Shown: positions 33,974-42,488 of the stretch, piece by piece
Layout of the letters: each line of letters starts with the position of its first letter
Numbering within the stretch: position 1 is the stretch's first letter
Assembly (NCBI RefSeq): GCF_005938105.1
Contig: NZ_VCPE01000006.1
Span: forward strand, 186,001-250,000
Direction: 5' to 3'
From: Brucella haematophila
Lineage (GTDB): Bacteria > Pseudomonadota > Alphaproteobacteria > Rhizobiales > Rhizobiaceae
Length of the DNA: 64,000 nt
Notes under the pieces: generated by a model
What the model was told of the DNA's origin: nothing
What the model saw: the letters and a program-made list of their open reading frames with translations, nothing else
The model's database searches: none
Position numbers and translations under genes: made by a program

Positions 33974-34939
33974 TTAGATGACGTTCTGGATGATGCAGCC
34001 GAGCGACTTGGCGCAAACGACTTCTTCCACCATTTCACCGACGCGGATGCGAGCGCCGCCTTTCAGGCCGACTTCCGGCGCGGGAACTGAACCGGCAATC
34101 CGGGTTTCATATTCCGCCGTAAAGCCCCACGTCAGAATATTGTCTTCCGGCGATGCCTTGGAGGTATCGACATAAAGCAACTGGATGGAGTTGCCCCACA
34201 CCTTCACCAGATTGACCGGCTGGCCCTTGGCGGCTGCGTTCTCCATGGAAATGCCGATAAGCAGCCGCTTCGGATCGATCTCCAAGAGTTCAGCAAACTG
34301 TTCGCGGCTGATTGCGCCGTCTTCCGTCAAGCCACCTTTCGCAGCCTTGATCAGACGCGGGTGGCGCTTGATGACCTCCCAGACCTCCTGCCCCATCGAC
34401 ACCGTGTTTGCCCGGTAAACAAGCGGCTTGTTCATCGCGTCGTTAAGCATGGCAAACGGGTCGGATTTCTCGAAGTTGGAGAATTTCTGTTCACCGGAAA
34501 GCTCTATACGCCGTTGCGCATCGTAGTTATCCGGCTTCTGGACGATCCGGGCGGCGCGAACTTCGCGGCCCAGTTCAATCAGGCGGGACAATCCTTCAGT
34601 CGCGGCAGCTTCAGGATCATAGGTGCTGCGTTTGGTTTCCCGCGCCTTTTTCGCCTCGTCTATATCGGTGATGGGAATAACATCATCCAGACCATAATGC
34701 CGAACCGTGCCTTCGTTCGGTTCAGTCGAGAACTCAACCTGATTGACGCGACCTTTGCGGCCTACCTGCAATTCGGGAACAGTAAATGCCTGGGCGATCG
34801 GATAGGTCAGCCATGAAAAGCGTTCGGACATGACCGGAACGGGCGGCAGCACGCCGCTGTGAATCATGCCTGCATTCGGATTTTTATAGCCAATGGCGAT
34901 TGCGGTTAAGGTAGCACTCACTGGAAAGGGGCGGTTCAT
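33974..34939 (-). CDS. phage major capsid protein, cluster A
   Basis: This 321-residue protein resembles major capsid proteins of Mu-like alphaproteobacterial phages: SATLTAIAIGYKNPNAGMIH near the start, then GLDDVIPITDIDEAKKARE, and a middle EQFAELLEIDPKRLLIGIS region followed by WGFTAEYETRIAGSVPAPEV. The length is typical of HK97-fold capsids. It is not closely similar to the cluster B capsid. It follows the gpI-like protease gene by 20 bp. Assignment rests on sequence type and position. Confidence 0.78.
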   Translation of the reverse strand: MNRPFPVSATLTAIAIGYKNPNAGMIHSGVLPPVPVMSERFSWLTYPIAQAFTVPELQVGRKGRVNQVEFSTEPNEGTVRHYGLDDVIPITDIDEAKKARETKRSTYDPEAAATEGLSRLIELGREVRAARIVQKPDNYDAQRRIELSGEQKFSNFEKSDPFAMLNDAMNKPLVYRANTVSMGQEVWEVIKRHPRLIKAAKGGLTEDGAISREQFAELLEIDPKRLLIGISMENAAAKGQPVNLVKVWGNSIQLLYVDTSKASPEDNILTWGFTAEYETRIAGSVPAPEVGLKGGARIRVGEMVEEVVCAKSLGCIIQNVI

Positions 34940-34959
34940 GCGGTTTCTCCTGTTTAAAA

Positions 34960-35520
34960 TCAGTCGGTTTCGGACAAGCTGGACGGATCGGACATAACCG
35001 CTGCCACGGCCTGCGAAATGGTAATTGAGCGGCCCAAAGCCGTCTGTTCGTGCTGATACGCTTGCGCACGGCTGGCAATGGAAAGTCCGATGCGGGCGGC
35101 GTCCTCGTCGCGGTTCGCCATGTCGAGCGGTTCCAGATAAAGCGCTGGACGGTTGACCAGAGCGGCCCCGTTCAGGCCCGTAATCCGGCGTTCTGCGTCA
35201 TGACGGATGCTTGGAGAAAGATAGCGATAGGCTTTCGCGGCAATGAGTTGCGCGGCCCGCTCTGTCCATTCGATATGTCCCCATAGTGAGCCATCGCGTT
35301 CTTCCATGGCGACGATCCAGCCCGCAGCGGGCGCGGGCGTTCCCTTGGGTGCAAGAAGATCCTGCGCATGTTCGTAATCGACCGCCAGCGGACCGGAATT
35401 GGCTCGAAACGCCGCAATGACGGTTGCATGATCGTAAGCCCACGAACGCCCGTCACGCGCATCGATATGCGGCCCGGCTGGCAAAAGTTGCGCCCACTGG
35501 ATGATTGCGCCGCCGCTCAT
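34960..35520 (-). CDS. Mu gpI-like prohead protease, short form, cluster A
   Basis: This 186-residue protein matches the N-terminal protease part of Mu gpI-type proteins: AQLLPAGPHIDARDGRSWAY, then LAVDYEHAQDLLAPKGTPAP, then KAYRYLSPSIRHDAERRITG and LNGAALVNRPAL. Mu gpI is much longer, with a scaffold tail; here the C-terminal scaffold is very short. It should process the head before DNA packaging. Its ATG overlaps the previous gene's stop (ATGA), so expression is coupled to the regulator. Confidence 0.8.
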   Translation of the reverse strand: MSGGAIIQWAQLLPAGPHIDARDGRSWAYDHATVIAAFRANSGPLAVDYEHAQDLLAPKGTPAPAAGWIVAMEERDGSLWGHIEWTERAAQLIAAKAYRYLSPSIRHDAERRITGLNGAALVNRPALYLEPLDMANRDEDAARIGLSIASRAQAYQHEQTALGRSITISQAVAAVMSDPSSLSETD

Positions 35521-36071
35521 TGCACCACCGCCAACGAAACCGGATTATTGCGCCGTTCGACTTCCGCGATAACCGGTTTGATACCGGCAAGCGGAATATG
35601 CAGCTTCGCTGCGATTTCTTCCGCCGACAGACCTTCTCGTAGCATCCGCTGCACGGGGACACCGAGCATCTTGCAGCGCGCCGCTGTAATTCTCTTGCGC
35701 AGCCGATAAACTGTGCGCTCGTGCACACGCAGGGCAACTGCGATCCGCCCAGCCGCATATCCTTCATCCGTCATACGGCTGACGGTGGCGAAAAGTCTCA
35801 CACCTTTTTTATTCTCGCCCATAGGAAGCGTAAGACGTACTCCGCTTTTGCCGGTGCAAAAGTAACTGATGATCGCATCCGCAGCGCTTCTGCCAATCGC
35901 AAGCACAAGCCAATGATCGTCCCCGGCTTTATACGGAATGTAGACGGTGCGCCCACCGTGTTCCCGGCACAGTTTGAGGGCCTGATCCTCACCTATGAGT
36001 TCTTCAAGGATCTCGAAAATGGTGAGGCCGTCAAAATCATCAAAGCGATCTGAATTGTCGATTTTGCTCAC
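35517..36071 (-). CDS. Mor/C-type transcription regulator with HTH, cluster A
   Basis: This 184-residue protein has a Mor-like N-terminus (FEILEELIGEDQALKLCREH followed by GGRTVYIP) and C-terminal helix-turn-helix segments (YAAGRIAVALRVHERTVYRL and LSAEEIAAKLHIPLAGIK). The GTG at 36071 is preferred over an upstream TTG at 36104 because GGACGG lies 7 nt before it. Mor proteins activate the middle/late promoter of Mu. It overlaps the protease gene by ATGA, so it heads the cluster A operon. Palindromic sites at 36117-36147 lie just upstream and could be its own operator or that of a repressor. Confidence 0.68.
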   Translation of the reverse strand: MSKIDNSDRFDDFDGLTIFEILEELIGEDQALKLCREHGGRTVYIPYKAGDDHWLVLAIGRSAADAIISYFCTGKSGVRLTLPMGENKKGVRLFATVSRMTDEGYAAGRIAVALRVHERTVYRLRKRITAARCKMLGVPVQRMLREGLSAEEIAAKLHIPLAGIKPVIAEVERRNNPVSLAVVQ

Positions 36072-36116
36072 TACTAACCGTCCGCCTGTTTTGGATAGGC
36101 GCAACAGTAGAATATC

Positions 36117-36147
36117 CTGACAATGTCAGAACGCCTGACACTGTCAG
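36117..36147. promoter_or_regulatory. tandem 13-bp palindromic operators upstream of cluster A
   Basis: Two perfect dyads, CTGACAATGTCAG (36117-36129) and CTGACACTGTCAG (36135-36147), lie 18 bp apart centre to centre. That spacing puts both on nearly the same helix face, as expected for a cooperatively binding repressor. They are about 45 bp before the GTG of the cluster A regulator. The binding protein is not identified. Confidence 0.7.
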
Positions 36148-36379
36148 GGAAATCAAGGTTTTAGGGAGTGCTTGTAAGAAAACGGCGCGGAGGGGCGTCA
36201 ATCCCTCGCGGGTCCGGTAAACCGTCCCGGTTAAACTGGCTCGCGCCTGCGCATAGGACACCATAACCGCCAAATTGGCGCAAGCCCCAAATTTGGCCGC
36301 TGGCGCGCTTCCCGCCTAAAGCCGCCAACCGAATTGCTGCGACGCATTAAATCGCGCTCCAAGGGCTTTTAAAGTGCCT
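36148..36379. promoter_or_regulatory. upstream control region of cluster A
   Basis: No gene is seen in these 230 bp. Two further dyads are present: CGCCAAATTGGCG at 36268-36280 and CCAAATTTGG at 36287-36296. They may be operators or ParB-type sites, since the ParB-like gene ends at 36380. A possible - strand frame across this area (36040-36273) overlaps the operators and is rejected. Confidence 0.4.
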
Positions 36380-37726
36380 CTAATTCAAAGTACGCGAGAT
36401 ATCCTGTCCGTCTTCAAAATAATCAGACTGCGTTTCCGGTGGCTCGCCTTCAGAGAGAACCTTTGTTGCCCAACCATGAGCTTCATCCAGATCAAAGCCG
36501 GATGGATAGGCAAGCCAAGCGGCAAGTATCTCTTGCTTCTCATCGGTCAATTCCCGGCAAACCTTCAGGAGCGGAGCCTTCTCATCAACCTTGTGTCGCA
36601 AAAGCTGCTCCGCCAGTTGCGGAATGAACCACTCATGAAGCCGCATTGCGAACGTCTTGCGGGGCCTTCCCAAAACCTTGCCGTTTGCGGATTTCTTGCG
36701 CCGTTTCTCTGGTTCCTTTTTGGGGGCCTTTTTTGCCGCCTCCGCTAATTCCCGCCAGCGCTCTTCCGCGCGGATATCGGCTAAGTGTCCCTCATACAGA
36801 TGGTCCCTATACCGCTTGTCAAACTCGCGGTTTGTCCTCGGCACGGCTTCCCGCTCAACCAATGTGCCGAAAACGTCGGGCAGCGCATATTCCGGCGATT
36901 TTCGGGCCAGTTCTGTCAGACTATCTTTCGGCATCGGTGCGCGGGTCAGCCCTGCATGTTCCAACGCCTTCTGTTTGGTCGCCTCATTCATACGCGACCA
37001 CGATTCAATGAAATTGCCGAGCAGGCGTGTCTGCTCATCCATACGTCCCTTGGTCGGCTCAATGACCTTCAAAGTCATCTTGAGATCGCCAGTCTCACGG
37101 AACGCTATTGCCGCCTGATGCTGCTTGACCGGCTCCATCTTCGCGAATTTGAGCAAAGCTGACTGATCGTTCGCGACTGGCGAGTGCCGCAAGGTCTCTT
37201 TCAAGTCGGGGTGGAGATGCGCCGCAATGCGGTAAAGCCTGTTCTCAAGCGCTCTTGAAATACCTAATTTTAACTCTAAGTCATTGAAATAATTGGGTTC
37301 TTTAATTATCTCATCATGAGATAATAATTTTCTTCTGCCTATTTTGATCTTTCCATGCTGTTCTTCCCAGCATTTGCGATAAGCAAAAAGAAAATCGGCA
37401 CGCTCTATCTGCGACAACCCGGCAATATTAAGATTGTCGGTTATCTCCAACATACGCGCATCTTCTCTGCGCCGCAAGACCACTTCGATACGCTCTTCTC
37501 CGAGAAACTCCATCGCCCGCAGCCGCCGCGCACCATAGATCAACGTGTAAGGGCGTTCCGCAGCGCTGGACATATAGACAGCAATCGGGCTTAGCTGTCC
37601 TTGCTCCTTTATCAAAGCGGCCAAGGATTCCGTCGCCTCGTCGCTGACCGGACGCAAGCGGTCAGATGGCACCAATATATCACTAATAGGAAGCCAGCGG
37701 CGTTGCTGTTGCTGCTCACTTGTCAT
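36380..37726 (-). CDS. ParB/RepB-like DNA-binding protein
   Basis: This 448-residue protein has a ParB N-terminal domain (WLPISDILVPSDRLRPVSDE, then GQLSPIAVYM, then a YGARRLRAMEFLG motif like the GERR/RA box), followed by a helical DNA-binding part (SQIERADFLFAYRKCWEEQ...). A long basic region (KKAPKKEPEKRRKKSANGK) lies at about 330-350. It could act in partitioning or as an early phage DNA-binding protein; in Mu-like phages of alphaproteobacteria such proteins occur in the early region. No ParA gene is next to it. It overlaps the RHH gene by 11 bp. Confidence 0.78.
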   Translation of the reverse strand: MTSEQQQQRRWLPISDILVPSDRLRPVSDEATESLAALIKEQGQLSPIAVYMSSAAERPYTLIYGARRLRAMEFLGEERIEVVLRRREDARMLEITDNLNIAGLSQIERADFLFAYRKCWEEQHGKIKIGRRKLLSHDEIIKEPNYFNDLELKLGISRALENRLYRIAAHLHPDLKETLRHSPVANDQSALLKFAKMEPVKQHQAAIAFRETGDLKMTLKVIEPTKGRMDEQTRLLGNFIESWSRMNEATKQKALEHAGLTRAPMPKDSLTELARKSPEYALPDVFGTLVEREAVPRTNREFDKRYRDHLYEGHLADIRAEERWRELAEAAKKAPKKEPEKRRKKSANGKVLGRPRKTFAMRLHEWFIPQLAEQLLRHKVDEKAPLLKVCRELTDEKQEILAAWLAYPSGFDLDEAHGWATKVLSEGEPPETQSDYFEDGQDISRTLN

Positions 37727-37907
37727 CGGACAGATAGCCTTTTTCGCGAAGAACGACTGTCACTAAGCGCCTAATGCCTTCCGGCCTTGTCGGTAAATCA
37801 GGCTCGTTTTTCCTATAAGCGTCAACGGCTTCAATGACTTCCCGAGGGAGGCGAACGTTGACCGCCTCAGTGTCTACCGCTGGACGTCCAATCTTTTTTT
37901 GCTTCAT
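37716..37907 (-). CDS. ribbon-helix-helix regulator
   Basis: This 63-residue protein has an RHH (CopG/Arc type) fold signature: VNVRLPREVIEAVDAYRKNE for the strand and first helix, then RPEGIRRLVTVVLREKGYL for the second. Such small proteins commonly repress their own operon. It overlaps the ParB-like gene by 11 bp. An imperfect inverted repeat around 37914-37953 (TATAGCGCCAT and ATGGTGCCATA) just upstream is a likely autoregulatory operator. Confidence 0.75.
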   Translation of the reverse strand: MKQKKIGRPAVDTEAVNVRLPREVIEAVDAYRKNEPDLPTRPEGIRRLVTVVLREKGYLSDDK

Positions 37908-37926
37908 AGTTTTATAGCGCCATATA

Positions 37927-37956
37927 TTGACTTGTTGGATTCATGGTGCCATAAAT
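37927..37956 (+). promoter_or_regulatory. possible promoter for the 38022 gene, within an inverted repeat
   Basis: TTGACT (37927-37932) and CATAAA/ATAAAT (37950-37956) are spaced by 17-18 bp. The inverted repeat TATAGCGCCAT/ATGGTGCCATA straddles it, so an RHH protein bound there would block both directions. Proposed from sequence only. Confidence 0.35.
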
Positions 37957-38021
37957 AAAGCAGCCGCGCAAGATGCGCTAACACCTTACGCGGCCTAACC
38001 GCAGGCAAAGGAGTAGACCCC

Positions 38022-38750
38022 ATGCCCGAAGCTGTAGCCAGCAATAGCACAACTGCGCCCAAGCGTAACCCTGCCAGTGTGGTGTTAGACGCACTCGAAG
38101 ACATTCAACATCGCCTAACGGCCCTTGCTCATATGGTTGGAGAAACACTGGATAATTCCGAACTGATTGAAATCGGCGTCGGCGTACGCTTCCTGTTCGA
38201 CAGGGAAGTCGAAGAAATCAAGAATGTCAGGAGTTTGTTGCTGGCAGACGTATTCCGCCTGCACGCACTATTCCCCGAAATTTCCCGTAAGCCGTCATTC
38301 ATTACAGAACTGGCAGAGCGCATCACAAGAATGCGTGTAGAAGCGGCCAGAGAAGCCGGGTTTGATTTGCCCGAATATTATTCTGACTGGTCAGAGGAGC
38401 AACAAGAACGCGTCTTCTACCCAACCTATGATCAATATAACGAGTTGATAGAGAAAGCGAACGGCTCTACCGATCTGCTTGAGATCGGCAGTATGTTGCC
38501 CTGGCTGGAAGTGAAAATCAGAAAAGAATTCGGCTTGAGCACCGGCTATGAAATGTCGCCGCAAGTCGCAGATGACCTCTATGCCGATCCAAAGAGTCTG
38601 CGCGACCAGTTCATTGCTGAAAAAATCAAGGAAGGCTATTCGCTTTCCCACATATCGCAATCGCTGAATGTCAAGATTTCGGCCATAGAAAAAGCAATGC
38701 AGCGGATGGCAACTCCGTCCCAAAAGGTCAGCGCGACAAAGGCCGCATAA
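38022..38750 (+). CDS. hypothetical protein with C-terminal HTH-like segment
   Basis: This 242-residue protein is mostly helical and charged. Residues about 205-235 (KEGYSLSHISQSLNVKISAIEKAMQRM) resemble a helix-turn-helix. There is no membrane segment. AAAGGAG lies 8 nt upstream of the ATG, and the gene is divergent from the RHH-ParB operon with a shared control region. I do not recognise the family; it may be an element-encoded DNA-binding or replication protein. Confidence 0.55.
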   Translation: MPEAVASNSTTAPKRNPASVVLDALEDIQHRLTALAHMVGETLDNSELIEIGVGVRFLFDREVEEIKNVRSLLLADVFRLHALFPEISRKPSFITELAERITRMRVEAAREAGFDLPEYYSDWSEEQQERVFYPTYDQYNELIEKANGSTDLLEIGSMLPWLEVKIRKEFGLSTGYEMSPQVADDLYADPKSLRDQFIAEKIKEGYSLSHISQSLNVKISAIEKAMQRMATPSQKVSATKAA

Positions 38751-38889
38751 CCCATTCCACCTTGCCATTATTGATAGGCGTGGCCTTCGCGGGCCGCGCC
38801 TATTTTTTATGGCAATTTTGCCATGCCCTTTCGGCCTTCACTGGAAGGCAGCTACCCGCCAACATCAAGTCACGATCAACCGTTTTTAG

Positions 38890-39114
38890 ATGGTGACTTT
38901 AATGTATGCCCGCTTGCTCAAAACACTCGTAGAAGTTGCACCCTCAAATGTCACGCCTGTATGGCTTCTGTTCTACTGGCGGCTCTTGAAGGGCGAAGCC
39001 GAAGGCGATCATGCGGAAGCATGGTCCGCTTTGCCTGACTATCTTCCGCCTGATATCCGTTGCCCATCGCTGGACGAAGCCGCCGTCATCCTCGTAGATC
39101 ATGAGTTGATTTAA
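38890..39114 (+). CDS. small hypothetical protein
   Basis: This 74-residue protein (MVTLMYARLLKTLVEVAPSN onward, ending LDEAAVILVDHELI) is helical and acidic at the C-terminus. No family recognised. It follows the 38022 gene on the same strand after 139 bp and is the last + strand gene before the chromosome. Confidence 0.4.
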   Translation: MVTLMYARLLKTLVEVAPSNVTPVWLLFYWRLLKGEAEGDHAEAWSALPDYLPPDIRCPSLDEAAVILVDHELI

Positions 39115-39513
39115 AATAGGATGCGAACGCAGAAGGCAGTTTATATGACTTTGTTTTTAAATGACTTTCAGACTTTCCGCTTAAGATGGAACCGCAGTTC
39201 TTACTTAAAATTGATTTTCGGCCTGCTTTACGGCTTTTTCAAAGAGGGGTTCGGAGGCTCTTAAAAGCCCCTCTTTTAGAGCAGCATAAATAAAATCAAC
39301 GATTTGCGGATAATTAAAAGGATGTGGCGGATTTTTTGAGGGCAGTTTAAAAGCCAGAGCCCATTTTCCTGCGTTAGTGGGAATCTCGCTTGACTTTCCG
39401 ATTTCAAGTGTCAAATTTGCTCTATCAGCCGCCCTCACAGGCCACTAATTAAGCCTTTGAAATAATGCATATTTTCAGATAATTTCACGTAATTTCGGAC
39501 AATCCCATAAAAT
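39115..39513. other. AT-rich junction between mobile DNA and chromosome
   Basis: This 400-bp stretch is AT-rich. One - strand ORF (39205-39438, 77 residues, starting with a GTG) could be a small hypothetical gene, but a 9-bp inverted repeat (39241-39249/39269-39277) lies inside it and its support is weak. The mobile region probably ends here, because the next gene (39514) is chromosomal. No direct repeat or att core could be confirmed. Confidence 0.35.
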
Positions 39514-40791
39514 CTAATAACGAGTGTCAAACAACATGCGGACAGATGCGGGAATGAGCGCTTGGTAGAAATTTCTTGCCTGATCTGTGAAGCGTCCAAC
39601 AGCAGCGGTCGATCCATTTATGGAAGCAAGCAGATCATTCGTTGCCTCAAGCTGGTTTCTAACGGAAACAGAGCTTTCCTGGGCGTCCCTGCGAACATCT
39701 CTCAAGCCTGCTTCAACATCACCAAGACGTGCCAGAAAAACATCTTGATAATTGTTCTCCTGAAGCTGGCCCAGCTCAGTGGCAACCGCATGCCATTTTC
39801 TTTTTTCGCTGGTCACGGCCAGTTCCTCGATCCAATGCGCCGATGCCAGATGGCATTCTGTCGTATTGAGCGGCGTATGGTCGTCAACTGCCTTCTCATA
39901 AATCCGCACATAGTCATCGATATAAGCATCAAGCCCGGCGACTGATCGCATATAGAGCATCACACCGTGTGCATCGTCTGCATCATATTCGGATATGGCT
40001 TGCGTCACATTTTCAATCGTTGTTGGCTGGGCCAAGAGCCCAACGCCGAAGTTCCAATCCCGCCAGTGCTCCATATTCTCGGTCGAAAGGCGACCAGCAA
40101 AGCCGCGTGCGTCACAGACGATCACGCTACAGCCCACTGTCGCCGCTTCGATTGCCATTCTCGCGGTTGCAAAAACGACGTCGTAATTCAGGAGATCTTT
40201 TTCGATTTCACCCGAAATCTTACCCGTCGCTGGCCCCATCTCGTCCAGCGTGACATTCATATTCGCGCAGGCTTGCCGCACCGCCTGTTGATGTTCGCGG
40301 TTTTTGGTGAGTAACAGCCCCCGCACGGGCTTTGTCGGAAGAGGCTCTCGCGGCTTGAAGCGCTTCAAATCCACCGCGTTGTGAATGATGCTCAAGCGAT
40401 CCGACGGAACGCCGCGTGACAGACTTTTCGCCCGGCACGCCTCATCAACCGCCACCCATTGACGAATTTGCGGATGAAGCATCGGCGCCTCAACCTCAAA
40501 AAAAGAGCTGTGGCACGTAAACACGACAGGCACATCGGGAAATCGCGCCATGGCGATTAGCGTCGGCGTCAAATGATGGGCATGAATAACATCAGGCTTC
40601 TCGGCGATTTCGCTGATACGATCATGGACTTTATGGCCCCTCGCGCGCATTCCTAGCGCCAGACCGCCCAGCGTGGGGGCAAAGACCACCACTTCATGCC
40701 CCGCCTGACGCAAGCCATCGGCCAACAGGGCCGACACGGTTTCCGTGCCCGAATTCGAGTGTATGAACAGATTTGTGATAAGAACGCGCAC
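39514..40791 (-). CDS. glycosyltransferase family 4-like protein
   Basis: This 425-residue protein has a GT-B layout: N-terminal MRVLITNLFIHSNSGTETVS with the NSGTE donor-loop pattern, then DVIHAHHLTPTLIAMARFPD and PVVFTCHSSFFEVEAP, then a C-terminal Rossmann half with a weak E-rich loop. The C-terminal 100 residues are extra, with heptad-like stretches. The GTG at 40791 is preferred over a TTG at 40809. It probably transfers a sugar in surface polysaccharide synthesis. It is divergent from an LmbE-like gene, and both probably act on the same glycan. Confidence 0.75.
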   Translation of the reverse strand: MRVLITNLFIHSNSGTETVSALLADGLRQAGHEVVVFAPTLGGLALGMRARGHKVHDRISEIAEKPDVIHAHHLTPTLIAMARFPDVPVVFTCHSSFFEVEAPMLHPQIRQWVAVDEACRAKSLSRGVPSDRLSIIHNAVDLKRFKPREPLPTKPVRGLLLTKNREHQQAVRQACANMNVTLDEMGPATGKISGEIEKDLLNYDVVFATARMAIEAATVGCSVIVCDARGFAGRLSTENMEHWRDWNFGVGLLAQPTTIENVTQAISEYDADDAHGVMLYMRSVAGLDAYIDDYVRIYEKAVDDHTPLNTTECHLASAHWIEELAVTSEKRKWHAVATELGQLQENNYQDVFLARLGDVEAGLRDVRRDAQESSVSVRNQLEATNDLLASINGSTAAVGRFTDQARNFYQALIPASVRMLFDTRY

Positions 40792-40858
40792 TCTGGAAAG
40801 CCCTTGCAATTTATAGTTAGTGTGCGAAGGATTAGCCTATATACGACGCAGAGGCCAC

Positions 40859-41620
40859 ATGCCCACACCAACACGGAACATCCTGATTCTGGCTCATCCG
40901 GGCCACGAACTTAGAATTCACCATTGGTTAGAGCTGCACCGGCCGACGGTATATTTATTGACGGATGGATCAGGCGGCAAGCTATCATCCAGAACCCACT
41001 ATTCCAGAGCTGTTATTGAAAACGCAGGCGGGTTGCCCGGTGCTGTCTTCGGCACAATAACAGACAAGGCGTGGTACAGCGCGATACTGGGTGGTCAAAG
41101 CGCACTTTTCACAACAATGCTCAATGCAATTCTCGATGATATCCCTCTGGACCGGCCTGTGGAGATTATTTCTGATGCATTGGATGGCTACAATCCGATG
41201 CACGATATGGCCTGGGCGTTTGGTAAAATGGTGCAGCATCGTCTTGTCGCATCGGCCATTTCGGCTCGTCATCTCTGTTCTGCGGCAACCACAAATGTTA
41301 CGGGAAAAACTGAAGTCGTGCTTCAGCTGGATTCAGCCGCGCGAAGCAGAAAGATTGCCGCAGTCGAAAAATACACGCCTCTGGCGGAAGAAGCGCAGAG
41401 AATTTTGGCCTGCGACCCGACCGCTTTCGATCAGGAAACACTTCTTTCGCAAGATTTTGATTGGCAGAATGACTATTCGCCGCATTGGGAAGCTGTCGGA
41501 CAAAGCCGCGTCCAAAGCGGCCTTTACTCCGAGTGCATCACCTATGACGGACATATCCGTCCGATCTGGAAGCGGATGTTCTCTGAAACCTGTACCCGTT
41601 CATCCCTTACTATGGGCTAA
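40859..41620 (+). CDS. LmbE/PIG-L-like protein with altered metal motif
   Basis: This 253-residue protein begins ILILAHPGHELRIHHWLELH, which aligns with the AHPDDE motif of LmbE-family N-acetylglucosamine deacetylases, but the two acidic residues are replaced (HPGHE). The later part contains HLCSAATTNV and a Trp-rich C-terminus. In LmbE enzymes H and D of AHPDDE bind zinc. Replacement suggests a different ligand set or loss of activity. It is divergent from the glycosyltransferase and overlaps the next (opposite-strand) gene by 4 bp. Confidence 0.55.
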   Translation: MPTPTRNILILAHPGHELRIHHWLELHRPTVYLLTDGSGGKLSSRTHYSRAVIENAGGLPGAVFGTITDKAWYSAILGGQSALFTTMLNAILDDIPLDRPVEIISDALDGYNPMHDMAWAFGKMVQHRLVASAISARHLCSAATTNVTGKTEVVLQLDSAARSRKIAAVEKYTPLAEEAQRILACDPTAFDQETLLSQDFDWQNDYSPHWEAVGQSRVQSGLYSECITYDGHIRPIWKRMFSETCTRSSLTMG

Positions 41621-42456
41621 TTCTTCAAACTCTCGTCGAAAATGAAAGCCGGGCCGACAACGCGAACCGTCCGGTCCGTCAATGGCGCGAAAGCAGCTGT
41701 GGCGACCGTATCAACCGTATCGGCATTGCGTGCCGGGCGATTGTCCGGCATCGGCATGACCACATTGCGCATGGCTTTGGCGGATCGATTGCTAGAACGC
41801 AGCTCGCTTACCTTGGCGACATAGCCCGCCCAGTCGCATTTCTGGAAATCACCGCCGCCTTGATAATTATAAGCCGTCGGCAGATCGACATAGGATTTGC
41901 CGCTGGTGGCGGAAATCATATCTGCCGTTTCGCCATTCGGGTCACTCAGAACATAGAGATCGACATTTTGATTCTGGCAGATGAACCGGCATTGAGCCAG
42001 CGTTTCCGAGGTGCTGTTGGCTTTGTCGAATTGCGAATGCGGCGCCGGGAACAGATAACCGTCCGAAAGGCGAACACAATAGGTCAGTGCACCTTTTCCT
42101 CCCCAGGACGGCGTAGACTTGTCGTCGGTTTTTGCCGTGACAGTCGCTGCCTTTGGCCGGTCCACGCGGGCGCTCTGTGTTGCAGATGATGCGTCGGAGC
42201 AGGACCGTGACGCGAGCCCGGCTGAAATCTGCCGCTGAACTTCCGCAATGCGCACCGACAGGTCGCGGCAAGCATTGAACAGCCCCCCGCCGCTGTCGCC
42301 TTTGCACCCGCGCCCCCGCTCCATGGCGCGCAAGGCAGTAAGCTGTCTTTGCGCCATAAGCTCAGAAGCACTGGCCGCCTGCGAACATGCCGCCGACGCC
42401 AGTTGCGGGTAAGCTAAGAAGCCAATCAAGAGAAGCAGGGCGACAGTTTTTGTCAT
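41617..42456 (-). CDS. DUF2865 secreted protein
   Basis: This 279-residue protein has a signal peptide (MTKTVALLLLIGFLAYPQLASAA). The centre has the DUF2865 pattern: ALTYCVRLSDGYLFPAPHSQ, then CRFICQNQNVDLYVLSDPNG, and later DWAGYV. Cys pairs suggest disulphides in the periplasm. The family is largely restricted to Rhizobiales and has no known function. It is convergent with the LmbE-like gene (4-bp overlap). Confidence 0.8.
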   Translation of the reverse strand: MTKTVALLLLIGFLAYPQLASAACSQAASASELMAQRQLTALRAMERGRGCKGDSGGGLFNACRDLSVRIAEVQRQISAGLASRSCSDASSATQSARVDRPKAATVTAKTDDKSTPSWGGKGALTYCVRLSDGYLFPAPHSQFDKANSTSETLAQCRFICQNQNVDLYVLSDPNGETADMISATSGKSYVDLPTAYNYQGGGDFQKCDWAGYVAKVSELRSSNRSAKAMRNVVMPMPDNRPARNADTVDTVATAAFAPLTDRTVRVVGPAFIFDESLKN

Positions 42457-42488
42457 GACAACACCCTCTGGTCTTCAACCTTTGAGTT

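Noticed and set aside
36040-36273. 77-residue - strand ORF upstream of the cluster A regulator
   Set aside because: It runs through the operator dyads and has no ribosome-binding site worth noting.
39115-39513. Mu-type terminal repeats at the mobile-chromosome boundary
   Set aside because: No convincing terminal motif or target duplication could be found, and the other end is not defined.
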